Assembly: GCA_002731315.1 (NCBI GenBank)
Contig: PCBG01000018.1
Coordinates: 1-64,000 of the forward strand
DNA: 64,000 nt
DNA from: Rhodospirillaceae bacterium
GTDB lineage: Bacteria > Pseudomonadota > Alphaproteobacteria > Puniceispirillales > Puniceispirillaceae
Reading direction: 5' to 3'
Shown here: positions 1-9,928 of the stretch, piece by piece
How positions within the stretch are numbered: the first letter of the stretch is position 1
Layout of the letters: each line of letters opens with the position of its first letter
Program-made: the position numbers and the translations under genes
Notes under the pieces: model-generated
Database searches by the model: none
What the model saw: only the letters and a program-made list of their open reading frames with translations
What the model was told of the DNA's origin: nothing

Positions 1-900
1 CTGGAAATACACCTCCAGATGATCCTGCAGGTTTTCCCCGACACCGGCACGATCAACACGTACATCAACCCCGGCTGCCTGCAATACCTTGCCGGGGCCA
101 ATGCCTGATCGCTGCAAGATCTGCGGTGAATTGATCGCCCCTGCCGCCAGCACCACCTCGGCGCGGGCATCCACCCGATGACGGGCGCCCCGGCGTACAA
201 ATTCAACACCGACCGCCACCTTGCCATCAAAGATCACCCGGTCAACCATCGCTCCGGTCACCAGATCGACATTACCGCGGGCCATGGCCGGGCGCAGATA
301 GGCATTCGCCGACGACCAGCGTCGTCCCTTCCAGACGGTCATATCAGCCGGACCGAACCCTTCCTGACGATGGCCATTATAGTCTGGTGTTGCTGCATAG
401 CCGGCAGCGCTGGCGGCCTCGACAAAAGCCGCATGAAGCGGATTATCCCGCGGGCCTCGGGTGATATGCAGCGGGCCATCGGTACCGCGCCACGGCGCCT
501 CGCCCCCATGCGAGGTTTCCATCCGCCGAAAATAGGGCAGCACATCGGTATATCCCCATCCAGCCGCGCCTGAATCCGCCCAATGGGTGTAATCACCGGC
601 ATGGCCGCGCACATAGATCATCCCGTTTATCGACGATGATCCGCCAATAACCTTGCCACGCGGACACACCAGCCGCCGCCCGCCAAGCGCTGGCTCCGGT
701 TCGGCAAGATAGCCCCAGTCATACCGTTTCATATTCATCGGGTAGGATAGTGCCGCCGGCATCTGGATTAGCGGTCCGGCATCGCTGCCCCCAAATTCCA
801 GAACCAGAATACGCCGCGTGCCATCCTCGCCAAGACGATAGGCCATCGCGCTGCCGGCAGAACCCGAACCGATAATAATGTAATCATAAACCTGTTCCAT
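1..900 (-). CDS. GMC family FAD oxidoreductase (choline dehydrogenase-like), 3' end outside window
   Basis: Flavin-dependent alcohol dehydrogenase of the glucose-methanol-choline family. The 300 visible residues begin at an ATG (898-900) with the FAD-binding dinucleotide motif GSGSAGS at residues 11-17, and carry the GMC signature [13 protein letters not shown] at residues 80-92. The window ends before the C-terminal substrate domain and catalytic His, so the substrate cannot be inferred; many members named BetA oxidise other alcohols. It diverges from the amidase gene, with about 50 bases between the starts, so the two may share a control region. The family is certain, the substrate unknown. 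Confidence 0.9.
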   Translation of the reverse strand, partial: MEQVYDYIIIGSGSAGSAMAYRLGEDGTRRILVLEFGGSDAGPLIQMPAALSYPMNMKRYDWGYLAEPEPALGGRRLVCPRGKVIGGSSSINGMIYVRGHAGDYTHWADSGAAGWGYTDVLPYFRRMETSHGGEAPWRGTDGPLHITRGPRDNPLHAAFVEAASAAGYAATPDYNGHRQEGFGPADMTVWKGRRWSSANAYLRPAMARGNVDLVTGAMVDRVIFDGKVAVGVEFVRRGARHRVDARAEVVLAAGAINSPQILQRSGIGPGKVLQAAGVDVRVDRAGVGENLQDHLEVYFQ

Positions 901-953
901 GCGCCCACTATCTGGCGCGCCTCAAGGCACGTCAAGAAAGAGGGATGATTTTT

Positions 954-2324
954 ATGCCCGTGGGGGTCATAGTCATCCCCATGAGCATGTTGATTTCAGA
1001 TATTGTCGGCCAACTTGCCGGTGGCCAGCTTTCCGCACGCGATCATGTCGAAAGCTGCCTTTCCGCAATTGATAGCGAGGATGGCCGCCGCGCCTTCATC
1101 ACCGTTAATGCCGATGGCGCCCGTCGCACCGCAGACGAGATTGACCGCATGCGTGCCGACGGGGCCGCACTCCCGGCCTTTGCCGGGGTCAGCCTGTCGG
1201 TCAAGGATTTGTTTGATGTGGCCGGCAGTGTGACACGCGCAGGATCACGCGTTCTGGACAATGCGGCACCGGCCGAACGTGACGCCACGGTTGTTGCACG
1301 GCTGAAAGTAGCAGGGTTCAATATCATTGGCCGCACTAACATGACCGAATTCGCCTATTCCGGGCTTGGCATGAACCCACATTATGGCGATCCCCGCAGC
1401 CCCTATGGACGCGATCAGGGAAGCGGGCTTGTTGCGGGCGGGTCATCTTCGGGAAGCGCCGTATCCATCGCCGACAGCATGGCGGCGGCGACCATCGGGT
1501 CGGATACGGGTGGATCGACCCGGGTGCCAGCGGCATTTTGCGGTATTGTAGGGCTGAAGCCGACAACAACTCGGATGTCTTCAGATGGTATTTTTCCCTT
1601 ATCAAGATCCTTTGATGCCGCCGGCCCGATGGGGACCAGTGTTGCTTGCTGCGCCATTCTGGATGACATCATGGCAGGCGGTGATGGGCAGGCGGAACCG
1701 GCCTTTCCGGTAGAGGGGTTGCGGCTAGCAGTGCCGCGCGGCTATCTGTTCGAGGATCTGGATGATACCGTGTCGGCGGATTTCGAAGCCACCCTTTCGC
1801 GCCTGTCCACCGCCGGCGTGCGGTTGACCGATATTCACCTCGATATTCTCGAAGAGCGGCGACCGGCAAATCTGCCAAAGAGCATTGTCTCGGCAGAGGC
1901 CTATGAAATCCATCTTGAACTATTGGCAACTGCGCGTGATCTCTATGACCCGCATATTGCCACACGACTGGATGCCGGTGCGGACATCCCCGCCCATGTC
2001 TATATCGCCATGCATCGTGACCGGGCCGACCTGTGTGCAAAGGTGGCAGCGATCACCCGTCCGTTTGATGCGTTGGTGCTGCCGACGAGCCCGACTAAAC
2101 CGCTGCCCATTGACGGGCTGGAGGAGGTTGATGCACGGATGACGTCCAGCGCCCGCGCCCTGCGCAATACCGCCTTATCGAATTATCTGGACCGACCAAC
2201 TATCACAATCCCATGCCATGCGCCGGGCACCGCACCGACAGGGCTGTCGCTCATCGGCGCGCGCCACCATGACAGGCGCCTGCTGGCTATTGCGGCCGGG
2301 CTGGAAGCCCTGATCCGCGGCTAG
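954..2324 (+). CDS. Amidase (amidase signature family)
   Basis: Ser-Ser-Lys amidohydrolase of the GatA/AtzF superfamily, which hydrolyses carboxamides. Catalytic Lys lies in SVKDLF (about residue 84), the Gly/Ser-rich signature GGSSSGS at about 162-168, and the nucleophile in GSDTGGSTR (Ser about 188). The frame opens at 945, but ATG 954 is preferred because AAGAGG sits about 10 bases upstream of it; 981 and 987 are further ATG options. At about 456 residues the protein is the usual length. No gatB or gatC is adjacent, so it is a free-standing amidase rather than the tRNA-dependent amidotransferase. A nitrile hydratase 22 kb away makes amides, but any link is conjecture. Confidence 0.9.
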   Translation: MPVGVIVIPMSMLISDIVGQLAGGQLSARDHVESCLSAIDSEDGRRAFITVNADGARRTADEIDRMRADGAALPAFAGVSLSVKDLFDVAGSVTRAGSRVLDNAAPAERDATVVARLKVAGFNIIGRTNMTEFAYSGLGMNPHYGDPRSPYGRDQGSGLVAGGSSSGSAVSIADSMAAATIGSDTGGSTRVPAAFCGIVGLKPTTTRMSSDGIFPLSRSFDAAGPMGTSVACCAILDDIMAGGDGQAEPAFPVEGLRLAVPRGYLFEDLDDTVSADFEATLSRLSTAGVRLTDIHLDILEERRPANLPKSIVSAEAYEIHLELLATARDLYDPHIATRLDAGADIPAHVYIAMHRDRADLCAKVAAITRPFDALVLPTSPTKPLPIDGLEEVDARMTSSARALRNTALSNYLDRPTITIPCHAPGTAPTGLSLIGARHHDRRLLAIAAGLEALIRG

Positions 2325-2327
2325 CCG

Positions 2328-5300
2328 CTATTCGGCAGGCACCATATCACGATTGCGGCGTAGGCGGCCAACCAGGCGGCGTAACATGGATCGTCCCGTT
2401 GCAGACGGGCTGCGGACAAAACGGCCGCCGATCACCAGCATAGCCGGTGTTGCCACGAGTGTCAGAATGGTAGCAAAGGTCAGGCCGCCTGCGATCGAAC
2501 TGGAAAGCTGGGTCCACCATTGCGAGGATGGCGCCCCGACCAGCACCTCGCGATCAAGGATCTTGATGGTCAGCTGGAACACCATCGGCAACAGACCAAG
2601 GATAGTGGTGATGGCGGTCAAAACCACCGGCCGGAATCGCACAAGACCGGCCCGGAACGCAGCATGACGCGCAGCATAGCCGCGTCGCCTGTATTCATTA
2701 TAGGTGTCAATCAGGACGATATTGTTATTCACCACAATACCGGCAAGCGAAATCACGCCCAGCCCGCACATGACAATGCCGAATGGTTGGCTGGCAGCCC
2801 ACAGGCCAAGCACGACCCCACCTGTCGACAGTACAATGGCCGACATGGTGACAAAGGCCTGCCACAGCGAGTTGAACTGCAGCATCAGCACAATCACCAT
2901 CAATACCAGTGACAGCATGAACGAGCTGCCAAGGAAGGCCTGTGTCTCGGCAATATCCTCGTCCTCACCGCCAAAGGACACTCGTACATTCTGCGTCAGC
3001 GGCGTTTCTGCAAGGGAGGTCTTCAGCTTTTCGAAACGTTCGGCCGGAAGCATGCCTTCTGCAACATCAGAATTGATGTACATGTAGCGCGTGCCTTCCT
3101 TGCGTTCGATGTCGCCGCCCTTTTCACGGGGCTGCAGCCGCGCGAAGACAGACAGGGGCACATAGGACCCGTCGGCTGCAGGCACGCGCAATTCGCGCAG
3201 CCTGTCGAGATTGCGCTGGTCACCCATGAAGCGCATGACGACATCCAGCTCTTCCTCGCTATCATCGGGGCGGAAGTCAGAAATTCGCACACCACGTGTC
3301 AGCAACTTGATCATTGTACCGAGACTGGAAATTGACACGCCATGTCGGCTGGCGGCCTCACGGTCGGTCACAAGCGTCCATTCAAGACCAGGTAGCGGCC
3401 GACTGTCTGCAATATCGACAAAGCCACTAATCTCATCCATGCGCGCCACAACCGCCTCGGTGGCGTCGGCAATCTCATCCAGATCATCACCAAGGATCTC
3501 GATACGGATCGGCAAAGCGCCACCTGGCCCCTGCGCCTGTTTGGTAATGCTGAATTCGGCACCGGCGAGACCTGAAATAAGGTCGCGCATCTGGTCCATG
3601 AGTGAGGCTGCCGGATCGCGTTCATTCCAATCGGTGAAGACCGTCCGGATAGTCCCTACGGAATCCCGCGGCGTCTGGTTGCCGCCGCCACCCGGCCGGA
3701 AAGACCTGGAGTAGAAATCCTGTACCCCGTCTACCGGCAGTATCGCCTGTTCGGCGCGGCTGACAATCGCGTCGCGTTCCTTGGCAGACAGATCGCCACG
3801 CGCCAGCACCTGCACCTGCGCCTGATCGGGCTCGATATCGGGGAAGAAGGACACACCCAGCCCGGTGCTGGCATAGCCCATGAAACTGCCAATGATGATG
3901 GCGATAACAGATGCCATGACCGCAAAGGGATAGCGGACGGCCTTTTTCAGCAACCATCGATAGCTGCGCGGCGCCGAGGCTGACACGAATCCCTTTGGCA
4001 TGCGTGATTTGCCTATAAAGCCGCCAAGCACCGGTATAAAGATCAGTGCCATGAACAATGACGCCGACAGCACACTGATAACAGTGATCGGCAGATATTT
4101 CATGAACTGGCCAACAATGCCGGGCCAGACAAGCAACGGCAGAAATACCATCAGCGTTGTGATTGTCGATGAAATGATGGGCCATGACATGCGTTGCGCA
4201 CCCATCCGGTAGGCCTCACGACGCGGAGATCCCATGGCGATCCGCCGGTCGGCGTATTCGGTTGTCACAATGACCCCGTCAACCAGCATGCCGGCCACCA
4301 GGATGAGCGAGAAAAGCACGACGATATTCATCGTCACGCCCATCATGTTCAAGATGCTGATACCGATAAAAAAAGACCCCGGAATAGCTAGGCCCACGAG
4401 AGTTGCATTTCGTAGGCCGAGCGCTGCCAGCACCACAACCATGACGATGATCACTGCGGCGGCGACATTGTTGCCAAGGTCGCTCAGCAGACCGCGCACA
4501 TCCTTGGAATCATCAAAAAGATAACTGACCTTGACGCCATCTCCGATCTTTGGCGCTTCTTCATCAATCACAGCACGCGCCATTTCGACAACCTCAATGA
4601 TGTTGGCGCCAACACGCTTTCGCAAATCCAGCACCACAGCTGGCTCGCCATTGACCCGTGACCAGCCCTCAGCCTGACGGAAGGCGCGCCTGACCACAGC
4701 CACATCACCAAAGGTAATAGTTGTGCCGTCGCGGGCAGATACCGGCATGTTCACCAAATCATCAACACTTTCGATAACCCCGGGCACCTTGACCAGAAGA
4801 CGCCCGCCACCATCATCGATGGCGCCAGCAGTCACCAGCTGGTTGTTGCCCTTAACAAGACGGATAACCGCTGACGGGTCCAGCCCGTAAGCCTCAATCG
4901 CCGAGGCATCAAGCAGGATTTCCAAGACCTCCTCGCGATCACCCCCAATTTCAACCTCCAATACGCCGGGAAGCGCCTCGAGCTTGTCCTTGATGTCACG
5001 TGCGGCCGTAACCATTTCGCGTTCCGACACTGGCCCATAGAGCGCCGCCGTCAGGATTGGAAACAGCGATAGACTGACCTCAATGACCTTTGGTTCATCT
5101 GCCTCTGGTGGCAGATCGGGCTTGGCCTCATCAACCGCCTGACGCACATCGGCGATCAGCAGGTCGATATCCTCCCCAGCGGCAAATTCAAGCGTGACCG
5201 CTGCGTAACCCTCAGATGCCACCGACGACATAGTGTCGAGACCCTCGACGGAACGAAGATGTTTTTCGAGCGGCTTGACCAGCAGCCGTTCTGAGTCCTC

Positions 5301-5471
5301 GGGTGAAATTCCGTCATAGCTGACAGAGACATATGTGACCGGAATATCTACATCCGGTGCCGCTTCCTTTGGAATTTCGAAATAGGACGAAATACCGACG
5401 CCGCTGAGAACAAGCAATGCAAGGATAACAGCACCTGCTCGCGCGAATGCGGCCTCGATTACCGCATTCAT
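2328..5471 (-). CDS. RND family efflux permease
   Basis: Inner-membrane proton-driven pump subunit, 1047 residues, the full size of the AcrB/MexB class. The N-terminal helix is followed by the first periplasmic porter loop, a middle helix cluster at about residues 335-490, a second porter loop and a C-terminal helix cluster from about residue 855. In TM4 the usual Asp-Asp relay pair appears as Asp-Gly (GMLVDGVIV), and TM10 reads GIVVNNNIV without the Lys seen in AcrB, so the relay follows the variant of more distant RND clades. The ATG overlaps the adaptor stop by 4 bases, showing translational coupling. No outer-membrane TolC gene is adjacent. The substrate is unknown. Confidence 0.92.
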   Translation of the reverse strand: MNAVIEAAFARAGAVILALLVLSGVGISSYFEIPKEAAPDVDIPVTYVSVSYDGISPEDSERLLVKPLEKHLRSVEGLDTMSSVASEGYAAVTLEFAAGEDIDLLIADVRQAVDEAKPDLPPEADEPKVIEVSLSLFPILTAALYGPVSEREMVTAARDIKDKLEALPGVLEVEIGGDREEVLEILLDASAIEAYGLDPSAVIRLVKGNNQLVTAGAIDDGGGRLLVKVPGVIESVDDLVNMPVSARDGTTITFGDVAVVRRAFRQAEGWSRVNGEPAVVLDLRKRVGANIIEVVEMARAVIDEEAPKIGDGVKVSYLFDDSKDVRGLLSDLGNNVAAAVIIVMVVVLAALGLRNATLVGLAIPGSFFIGISILNMMGVTMNIVVLFSLILVAGMLVDGVIVTTEYADRRIAMGSPRREAYRMGAQRMSWPIISSTITTLMVFLPLLVWPGIVGQFMKYLPITVISVLSASLFMALIFIPVLGGFIGKSRMPKGFVSASAPRSYRWLLKKAVRYPFAVMASVIAIIIGSFMGYASTGLGVSFFPDIEPDQAQVQVLARGDLSAKERDAIVSRAEQAILPVDGVQDFYSRSFRPGGGGNQTPRDSVGTIRTVFTDWNERDPAASLMDQMRDLISGLAGAEFSITKQAQGPGGALPIRIEILGDDLDEIADATEAVVARMDEISGFVDIADSRPLPGLEWTLVTDREAASRHGVSISSLGTMIKLLTRGVRISDFRPDDSEEELDVVMRFMGDQRNLDRLRELRVPAADGSYVPLSVFARLQPREKGGDIERKEGTRYMYINSDVAEGMLPAERFEKLKTSLAETPLTQNVRVSFGGEDEDIAETQAFLGSSFMLSLVLMVIVLMLQFNSLWQAFVTMSAIVLSTGGVVLGLWAASQPFGIVMCGLGVISLAGIVVNNNIVLIDTYNEYRRRGYAARHAAFRAGLVRFRPVVLTAITTILGLLPMVFQLTIKILDREVLVGAPSSQWWTQLSSSIAGGLTFATILTLVATPAMLVIGGRFVRSPSATGRSMLRRLVGRLRRNRDMVPAE

Positions 5472-6757
5472 GATGAAGGCTCCACAAGGACACGCACAAG
5501 ATCACCATCCTCGACAAAGGCCTGCCCAAAAGTCAGCAGCATGTCGCCATTTGCAAGACCGGACACAAATACCTGTTCGACGCCGGACCGGACAAGCTCT
5601 ACCGGCACCACCTTTGCAAAACCGTCAACATCAATTTTTGCTGTCAGCGACCCATCGGCCGCAACTGACAGATGCGCTGGCGACATACCAAAGGCCGGCT
5701 GATAGCCGACATCGATATCGGCTTCGACCGTCATCCCGGCACGCAGCCTGCGATCCGCGTTCGGCACGCTGATTTCCACGTCAAAAGTACGGGTTGTCGA
5801 TTTGCTTATGGATGCGATTTTCGACACGGTGCCACCGCGTCGACCAACACCGGCAACATCGATACTGACCGGGTTGCCAATCGCCACCTGGACGATATTG
5901 GTTTGCGGCACAGCAACCACAATGCTGAGTGTTTCCATATCCAGAATGGTTGCTGCGGCTGCGCCAGCAGGCATTTGTTCGCCAACATCCACATGCAGCG
6001 TTTCCAGCCAGCCGCTGATCGGTGCGGCGATCCGCGATTTGCGCAGCTGATCCTCAAGCACCACAAGATTGGATTTTGCCGCTTCAAGACGCGCCTCGTT
6101 CTGCGAGATATCCAGCTGGGCCCGGTAATTCTTTTCAAGATCAATCCTTGCCAGCATCATGCGCGCATTTTCGAAATTGGCACGCAGTTGCGCCAGATCC
6201 ACAGGTGCGCTGAATTTCTTACTGACCAGCTTTTCACCAATCTCCAGGCGTTGCTGCGCCACATCCAGATTGGCCTGTGCAGCAGCGCGTTCTTCCTCAT
6301 AAGTGCCACGTGCCAGACTTTTCGCGGTCGCAAGTGCGGCCTCTGCGGCGGCAATTTCCGCCCGCGCCGCAGCAATGCGTGACGGCAGGGTGTCGGTATC
6401 CATGATCACCAGCACATCACCCTTGTTGACGGCGTTGCCCTCGGTCAACGGAACGTCCCTGATCGTGCCCCCCATCTCGGTAGAGATGGTAAAGATGGCA
6501 TGTGGTGCCGTGATGCCACTGGCCCGGATAGAGCGTCTAATCTGAGCATTTTCAACTGTCACTGCCGAGATACGAGGCGCGCCACCGACGGCATCCCTTG
6601 GCGTGCCGGACGCGACTTCTGCCGTATCGCCTGCCGCGACTTTCTGTGTGGTTGACGATGCATCATCGGCGCTGTTGGTGAAACTGCCAGACGCCATCCA
6701 GCCAATCACACCAAGCGCAACAAGCACTGCCCAGATATATGAAGCTCGAAATTTCAT
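5468..6757 (-). CDS. RND efflux periplasmic adaptor (membrane fusion protein, HlyD-like)
   Basis: Partner of the downstream RND permease, bridging it to an outer-membrane channel. From ATG 6757 (MKFRASYIW) the protein is about 429 residues. It has one N-terminal membrane anchor or signal helix (VLVALGVIG region), split lipoyl halves (EGNAVNKGDVLVIMDTD and the later ISGWLETLHVDVGEQ region), a long Ala/Glu-rich coiled-coil hairpin between them and a C-terminal barrel domain. The frame extends 23 codons further upstream, but the shorter start places the signal helix at the N-terminus and has GGTGATGGG upstream. There is no lipobox Cys. Gene order adaptor-permease is typical. Confidence 0.9.
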   Translation of the reverse strand: MKFRASYIWAVLVALGVIGWMASGSFTNSADDASSTTQKVAAGDTAEVASGTPRDAVGGAPRISAVTVENAQIRRSIRASGITAPHAIFTISTEMGGTIRDVPLTEGNAVNKGDVLVIMDTDTLPSRIAAARAEIAAAEAALATAKSLARGTYEEERAAAQANLDVAQQRLEIGEKLVSKKFSAPVDLAQLRANFENARMMLARIDLEKNYRAQLDISQNEARLEAAKSNLVVLEDQLRKSRIAAPISGWLETLHVDVGEQMPAGAAAATILDMETLSIVVAVPQTNIVQVAIGNPVSIDVAGVGRRGGTVSKIASISKSTTRTFDVEISVPNADRRLRAGMTVEADIDVGYQPAFGMSPAHLSVAADGSLTAKIDVDGFAKVVPVELVRSGVEQVFVSGLANGDMLLTFGQAFVEDGDLVRVLVEPSS

Positions 6758-6912
6758 CTGCCCATCACCAGTCAATTTTTTGGTAACAGCCTTGTCAGGC
6801 CGGTGGGCGTTATATAGTCGCAGCAAGCATACAAGACAAGCGTTCTGGCCTGTGACTCACGCACAGGTTAGGCATCGCGCAACAAGGCACCGCCGCGCAG
6901 CTTTCCTTGGGA

Positions 6913-8136
6913 TCAGGTGCCTTTGATCGCTGCCAAGGCGGCCTGCAACTCGCCGAGCAGGAGTGCGGCAGGTTCAATGCCGACTGAAAGTCGGAAGAAA
7001 CCTTCACTCATGCCGAGCGTCGCACGGGCATCGGCGCTGAGCGCACGGTGCGAGGATGAGGCCGGGTGCGACAGGGTGGTGGCGACATCACCAAGTGTCG
7101 GCGCAAATGGAATTTGCCCGGCAGCCTCGATAAACCGGTTTACTTCGGCACGGCCACCCTCGATCTCGAAGCTGACCATATTGCCAAACGCCCCGTCAAA
7201 TAGCGATGCGGCAAGTACATGGTCTGGATGATCGGCACGTCCCGGATACAGGACCTGGCGCATTCCTGGCAGGCCTGCAAGACCATCGGCAATGGCCGCC
7301 GCGTTTGCCTGCGCGGCTGCAAAGCGGACCTCGAAGCTGTGCATACCGCGCTCGGCAAGCCAGCAGTCAAACGGGCTGGGCGTCATACCCCATGTGACAG
7401 CAGCATCATAGATTGCGGTGCGATGTGCCAGATCACGCGCCGCCACATAACCAAGGGTCACGTCAGAATGTCCGGCCAGAAATTTGGTCACCGAATGTAT
7501 GATGATATCGGCGCCGTGATCAAACGGGCGTAATACAGCCGGTGTCGTAAAGGTATTGTCGACAACAAGTATCAGGTTATAGCGCTCAGCCAGTGCAGCA
7601 ATGCCGGTTACATCCGCAACCCGCAAGGTCGGGTTTGACACCGCCTCGATGATCACCATGCGCGTATGTGGCTGAATGGCAGCTTCGAGACTGGCGGCAT
7701 CGCAGGCATCAAAAAAGCCTGTTTCAAATCCAAGGCGTGGTAAATCCTGCGACAACATCCGCAACGACCGGCCATAGAGCTGATCCCCTGCGAGCACCTG
7801 ATCGCCCTGTTTCAGCAGCCCGAGGAACATCGCCGAAATGGCACCCATGCCTGAACTTGTGACAATCCCACCGGGCACATCACCATCGCTGGCCATGGCT
7901 TCCAGCGAATCAATCTTGGACGCGAGGATGTCTGCATTCGGGTGGCCTTCACGCGCATAGGTATAGCCATTCACTATGCCTTCATATTGCGCATCAAGTG
8001 TATCAGCCGATGGCGAGGAGTAGACAACTGACGGAAAAAGCGGTGTGGCCACCGGCCGACTGGCCGACTGGGGAATGTCTGACCGGCGCACGATCGTATC
8101 GAACGGGGGCTTATTGGTATGTTTGGGCGATGACAT
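6913..8136 (-). CDS. Cys/Met metabolism PLP-dependent enzyme (cystathionine gamma-synthase/lyase type)
   Basis: Fold type I PLP enzyme of trans-sulfuration or sulfhydrylation. The PLP lysine lies in SVTKFLAGHSD; VVDNTFTTP and a Tyr-x-Arg near TYAREGHP also match the family. About 407 residues, as expected. ATG 8136 is preferred over the frame's first ATG at 8151 because AAAGAGA lies just upstream of it. Family members include cystathionine gamma-synthase, gamma- and beta-lyases, O-acetylhomoserine sulfhydrylase and methionine gamma-lyase. Sequence alone does not separate them here, and no met genes are adjacent. I saw no SAM riboswitch in the short upstream gap. Confidence 0.88.
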   Translation of the reverse strand: MSSPKHTNKPPFDTIVRRSDIPQSASRPVATPLFPSVVYSSPSADTLDAQYEGIVNGYTYAREGHPNADILASKIDSLEAMASDGDVPGGIVTSSGMGAISAMFLGLLKQGDQVLAGDQLYGRSLRMLSQDLPRLGFETGFFDACDAASLEAAIQPHTRMVIIEAVSNPTLRVADVTGIAALAERYNLILVVDNTFTTPAVLRPFDHGADIIIHSVTKFLAGHSDVTLGYVAARDLAHRTAIYDAAVTWGMTPSPFDCWLAERGMHSFEVRFAAAQANAAAIADGLAGLPGMRQVLYPGRADHPDHVLAASLFDGAFGNMVSFEIEGGRAEVNRFIEAAGQIPFAPTLGDVATTLSHPASSSHRALSADARATLGMSEGFFRLSVGIEPAALLLGELQAALAAIKGT

Positions 8137-8225
8137 CTTGGTCTCTTTCACATCAACGGTCGGGGGCTATGTAGGGCCACTGGCAGCAGGACGCCTGATT
8201 TTCTGCAGGACGATCCAGTCGGCTG

Positions 8226-9413
8226 TCAATGCCAGCATGCATGCATGGTGACGGGGCCCCGAAATGCCCAACCACGAAACACCACCGGATGATCCGGGTC
8301 AAGGCGCAGCGCGGGCAGCCTGTCAAAAATCATTGGTAACGCCACGTCGGCAACAAGCGCACGTGCGGCAAAGGCCCCCGCACAAAAATGCGGACCGCTA
8401 CCAAAGGCGATATGTTTACGCGTGTCACGTCGCACGTCAAATCTGTCGGGATCATCAAAATGCGCAGGGTCGCGATTGGCCGCGCTGAACATCAGAAAGG
8501 CCCGCCCACCGGCGGTAATGTCGGTGCCGGCAACACGTGCATCAACCGCGATGCGGCGTGGCGACATGCCAATCGGCGACATCCAGCGGACATATTCCTC
8601 AAATACATGGTCCCATCCAACGCTACCATCCAGCGCCAGTGCCAGCTGGTCAGGGTTGGACAACAGCGCCCATATCGCTCCGGCGATGGCATCGCGCGGT
8701 TCGTTCTGGCCGCCGCTGATGGCCAGCTTTACATTTGCTTGAATCTGGTCATGCGGGGCCCCACAACGGGTCAGCACCGCAATCATCGAATTGCCGGCCA
8801 GACTGTCCGTGTCGGTGGGAGCAGTTTCAAACCTGGCAATCCGTTCATCAATTGCGGCATCCAGTGCTGCCACGGAAGCAAGACAACGCGCCTCGATTTC
8901 TGGGTCACCCGCATAATTGGCAATACCGTCAATCATCGCCTGTGAATGGGCATCCATCTCGCGCGCCGACACCGCTTCCAGACCGGTGATCAAACGCAGC
9001 GCCTCGCCAGACAGCAACATGGCATATTCGACGCAAAGATCAGCCGATCGTCGGGATGACAGATCCTTCAGGATCACCCGCGCTGAATCGCGAAAGGCCT
9101 CGCGCCAGTGACGCCCAACTGTGCGTGGCGATACTGCGGGCTGTACCTGACGCCGCTGGGTTGCATGCGGCTCGCCATCGTGGCGCATCATGTTCTGCCC
9201 CATCAGGCGGGTCATCAGCCCGCCTGGCTGTTCAGAACTGAAAACGTCAATGCGCTTTTCCCAGACTGAAATGTCGTCGCGCCGCGTCATCACAATACCG
9301 TCTAGCTGCGGTACAAAGGCAACCGGCGCGGACGCACGAAGATTCGCAAGCGTCGGATAGGGGTCCTGCCAAAAGGCATCCATATCAATATCAATAACGG
9401 GCGGTTCGGCCAT
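8226..9413 (-). CDS. Cytochrome P450
   Basis: Soluble bacterial P450 monooxygenase of about 395 residues. The heme-binding motif FGSGPHFCAGAFAAR carries the axial Cys about 50 residues from the C-terminus. The K-helix ExxR is seen in EEYVRWMSP, and the I-helix region reads SGGQNEPRDAIAG, where the usual acid/alcohol pair Asp/Glu-Thr is replaced (NEPRD). That suggests unusual oxygen activation or a CYP family with this variant. ATG 9413 has AGGA 8 bases upstream and is favoured over 9422. No ferredoxin or reductase gene is adjacent, so electron partners must come from elsewhere. The substrate is unknown. Confidence 0.92.
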   Translation of the reverse strand: MAEPPVIDIDMDAFWQDPYPTLANLRASAPVAFVPQLDGIVMTRRDDISVWEKRIDVFSSEQPGGLMTRLMGQNMMRHDGEPHATQRRQVQPAVSPRTVGRHWREAFRDSARVILKDLSSRRSADLCVEYAMLLSGEALRLITGLEAVSAREMDAHSQAMIDGIANYAGDPEIEARCLASVAALDAAIDERIARFETAPTDTDSLAGNSMIAVLTRCGAPHDQIQANVKLAISGGQNEPRDAIAGAIWALLSNPDQLALALDGSVGWDHVFEEYVRWMSPIGMSPRRIAVDARVAGTDITAGGRAFLMFSAANRDPAHFDDPDRFDVRRDTRKHIAFGSGPHFCAGAFAARALVADVALPMIFDRLPALRLDPDHPVVFRGWAFRGPVTMHACWH

Positions 9414-9476
9414 AGATGCCATCCTGCCGCGCTGGCACCGAAGCTGTAAAGCCGTGTTTACAGCTGCAGGAGCGGA

Positions 9477-9914
9477 TTACGATATCGGTAGGCCTACGTT
9501 GCCGCGGCTTTTCAAGATACGGCCAGCCGCCAGTCCGGCAAACATCATGACAACGAACAGCGCCACATCACCGGGCACCAGCACCATTGCCGATATCGCC
9601 GGCCCTGGACACAGCCCGCCAAGGCCCCATCCAATGCCGAACAAAGCCGCACCAACAAGCAGATTGCGGTCGATGGCAGTCGCGTCGGGAATGCGGAACA
9701 TATCTGAAAAGACCGGGCCAGACCGGCGCATTACAAAACACATGCCAACAAAATTAGCAACCACACCGCCGCCCATAACAAAGGCAAGGGATGGGTCCCA
9801 GACACCAAACAGGTCTAGAAATCCTGCAACCTTTGCCGGGTTCAGCATGCCGCCAATCGCAAGTCCGGAACCGAACAGCGCCCCAACAAACAAAATCGTA
9901 AGTGAACGGATCAT
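9477..9914 (-). CDS. YeeE/YedE family membrane protein, second half
   Basis: Small polytopic inner-membrane protein of about 145 residues with around four helices and the characteristic GLGGLCPGPA motif containing a conserved Cys. In this family, fused or split halves transport thiosulfate or related sulfur compounds (TsuA-type), and the split form is often called PmpA/PmpB. ATG 9914 (MIRSLT) has GGGGG about 7 bases upstream; ATG 9920 is too close to it. The partner half lies immediately upstream, 9 or more bases away. Sulfur transport is inferred from the family. Confidence 0.82.
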   Translation of the reverse strand: MIRSLTILFVGALFGSGLAIGGMLNPAKVAGFLDLFGVWDPSLAFVMGGGVVANFVGMCFVMRRSGPVFSDMFRIPDATAIDRNLLVGAALFGIGWGLGGLCPGPAISAMVLVPGDVALFVVMMFAGLAAGRILKSRGNVGLPIS

Positions 9915-9928
9915 CGTCATACCCCCGC

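Noticed and set aside
3622..4185. Minus-strand 187-codon frame inside the RND permease
   Set aside because: Same-strand shadow in another phase of a full-length permease gene.
5672..6382. Long plus-strand open frame of 236 codons opposite the adaptor gene
   Set aside because: It is antisense to a clearly recognised adaptor protein, has no ribosome-binding site and an implausible His/Cys-rich composition.
8137..8225. Possible SAM-responsive riboswitch before the PLP enzyme
   Set aside because: The gap is about 90 bases and I could not find the conserved stems of SAM-II or other SAM classes.
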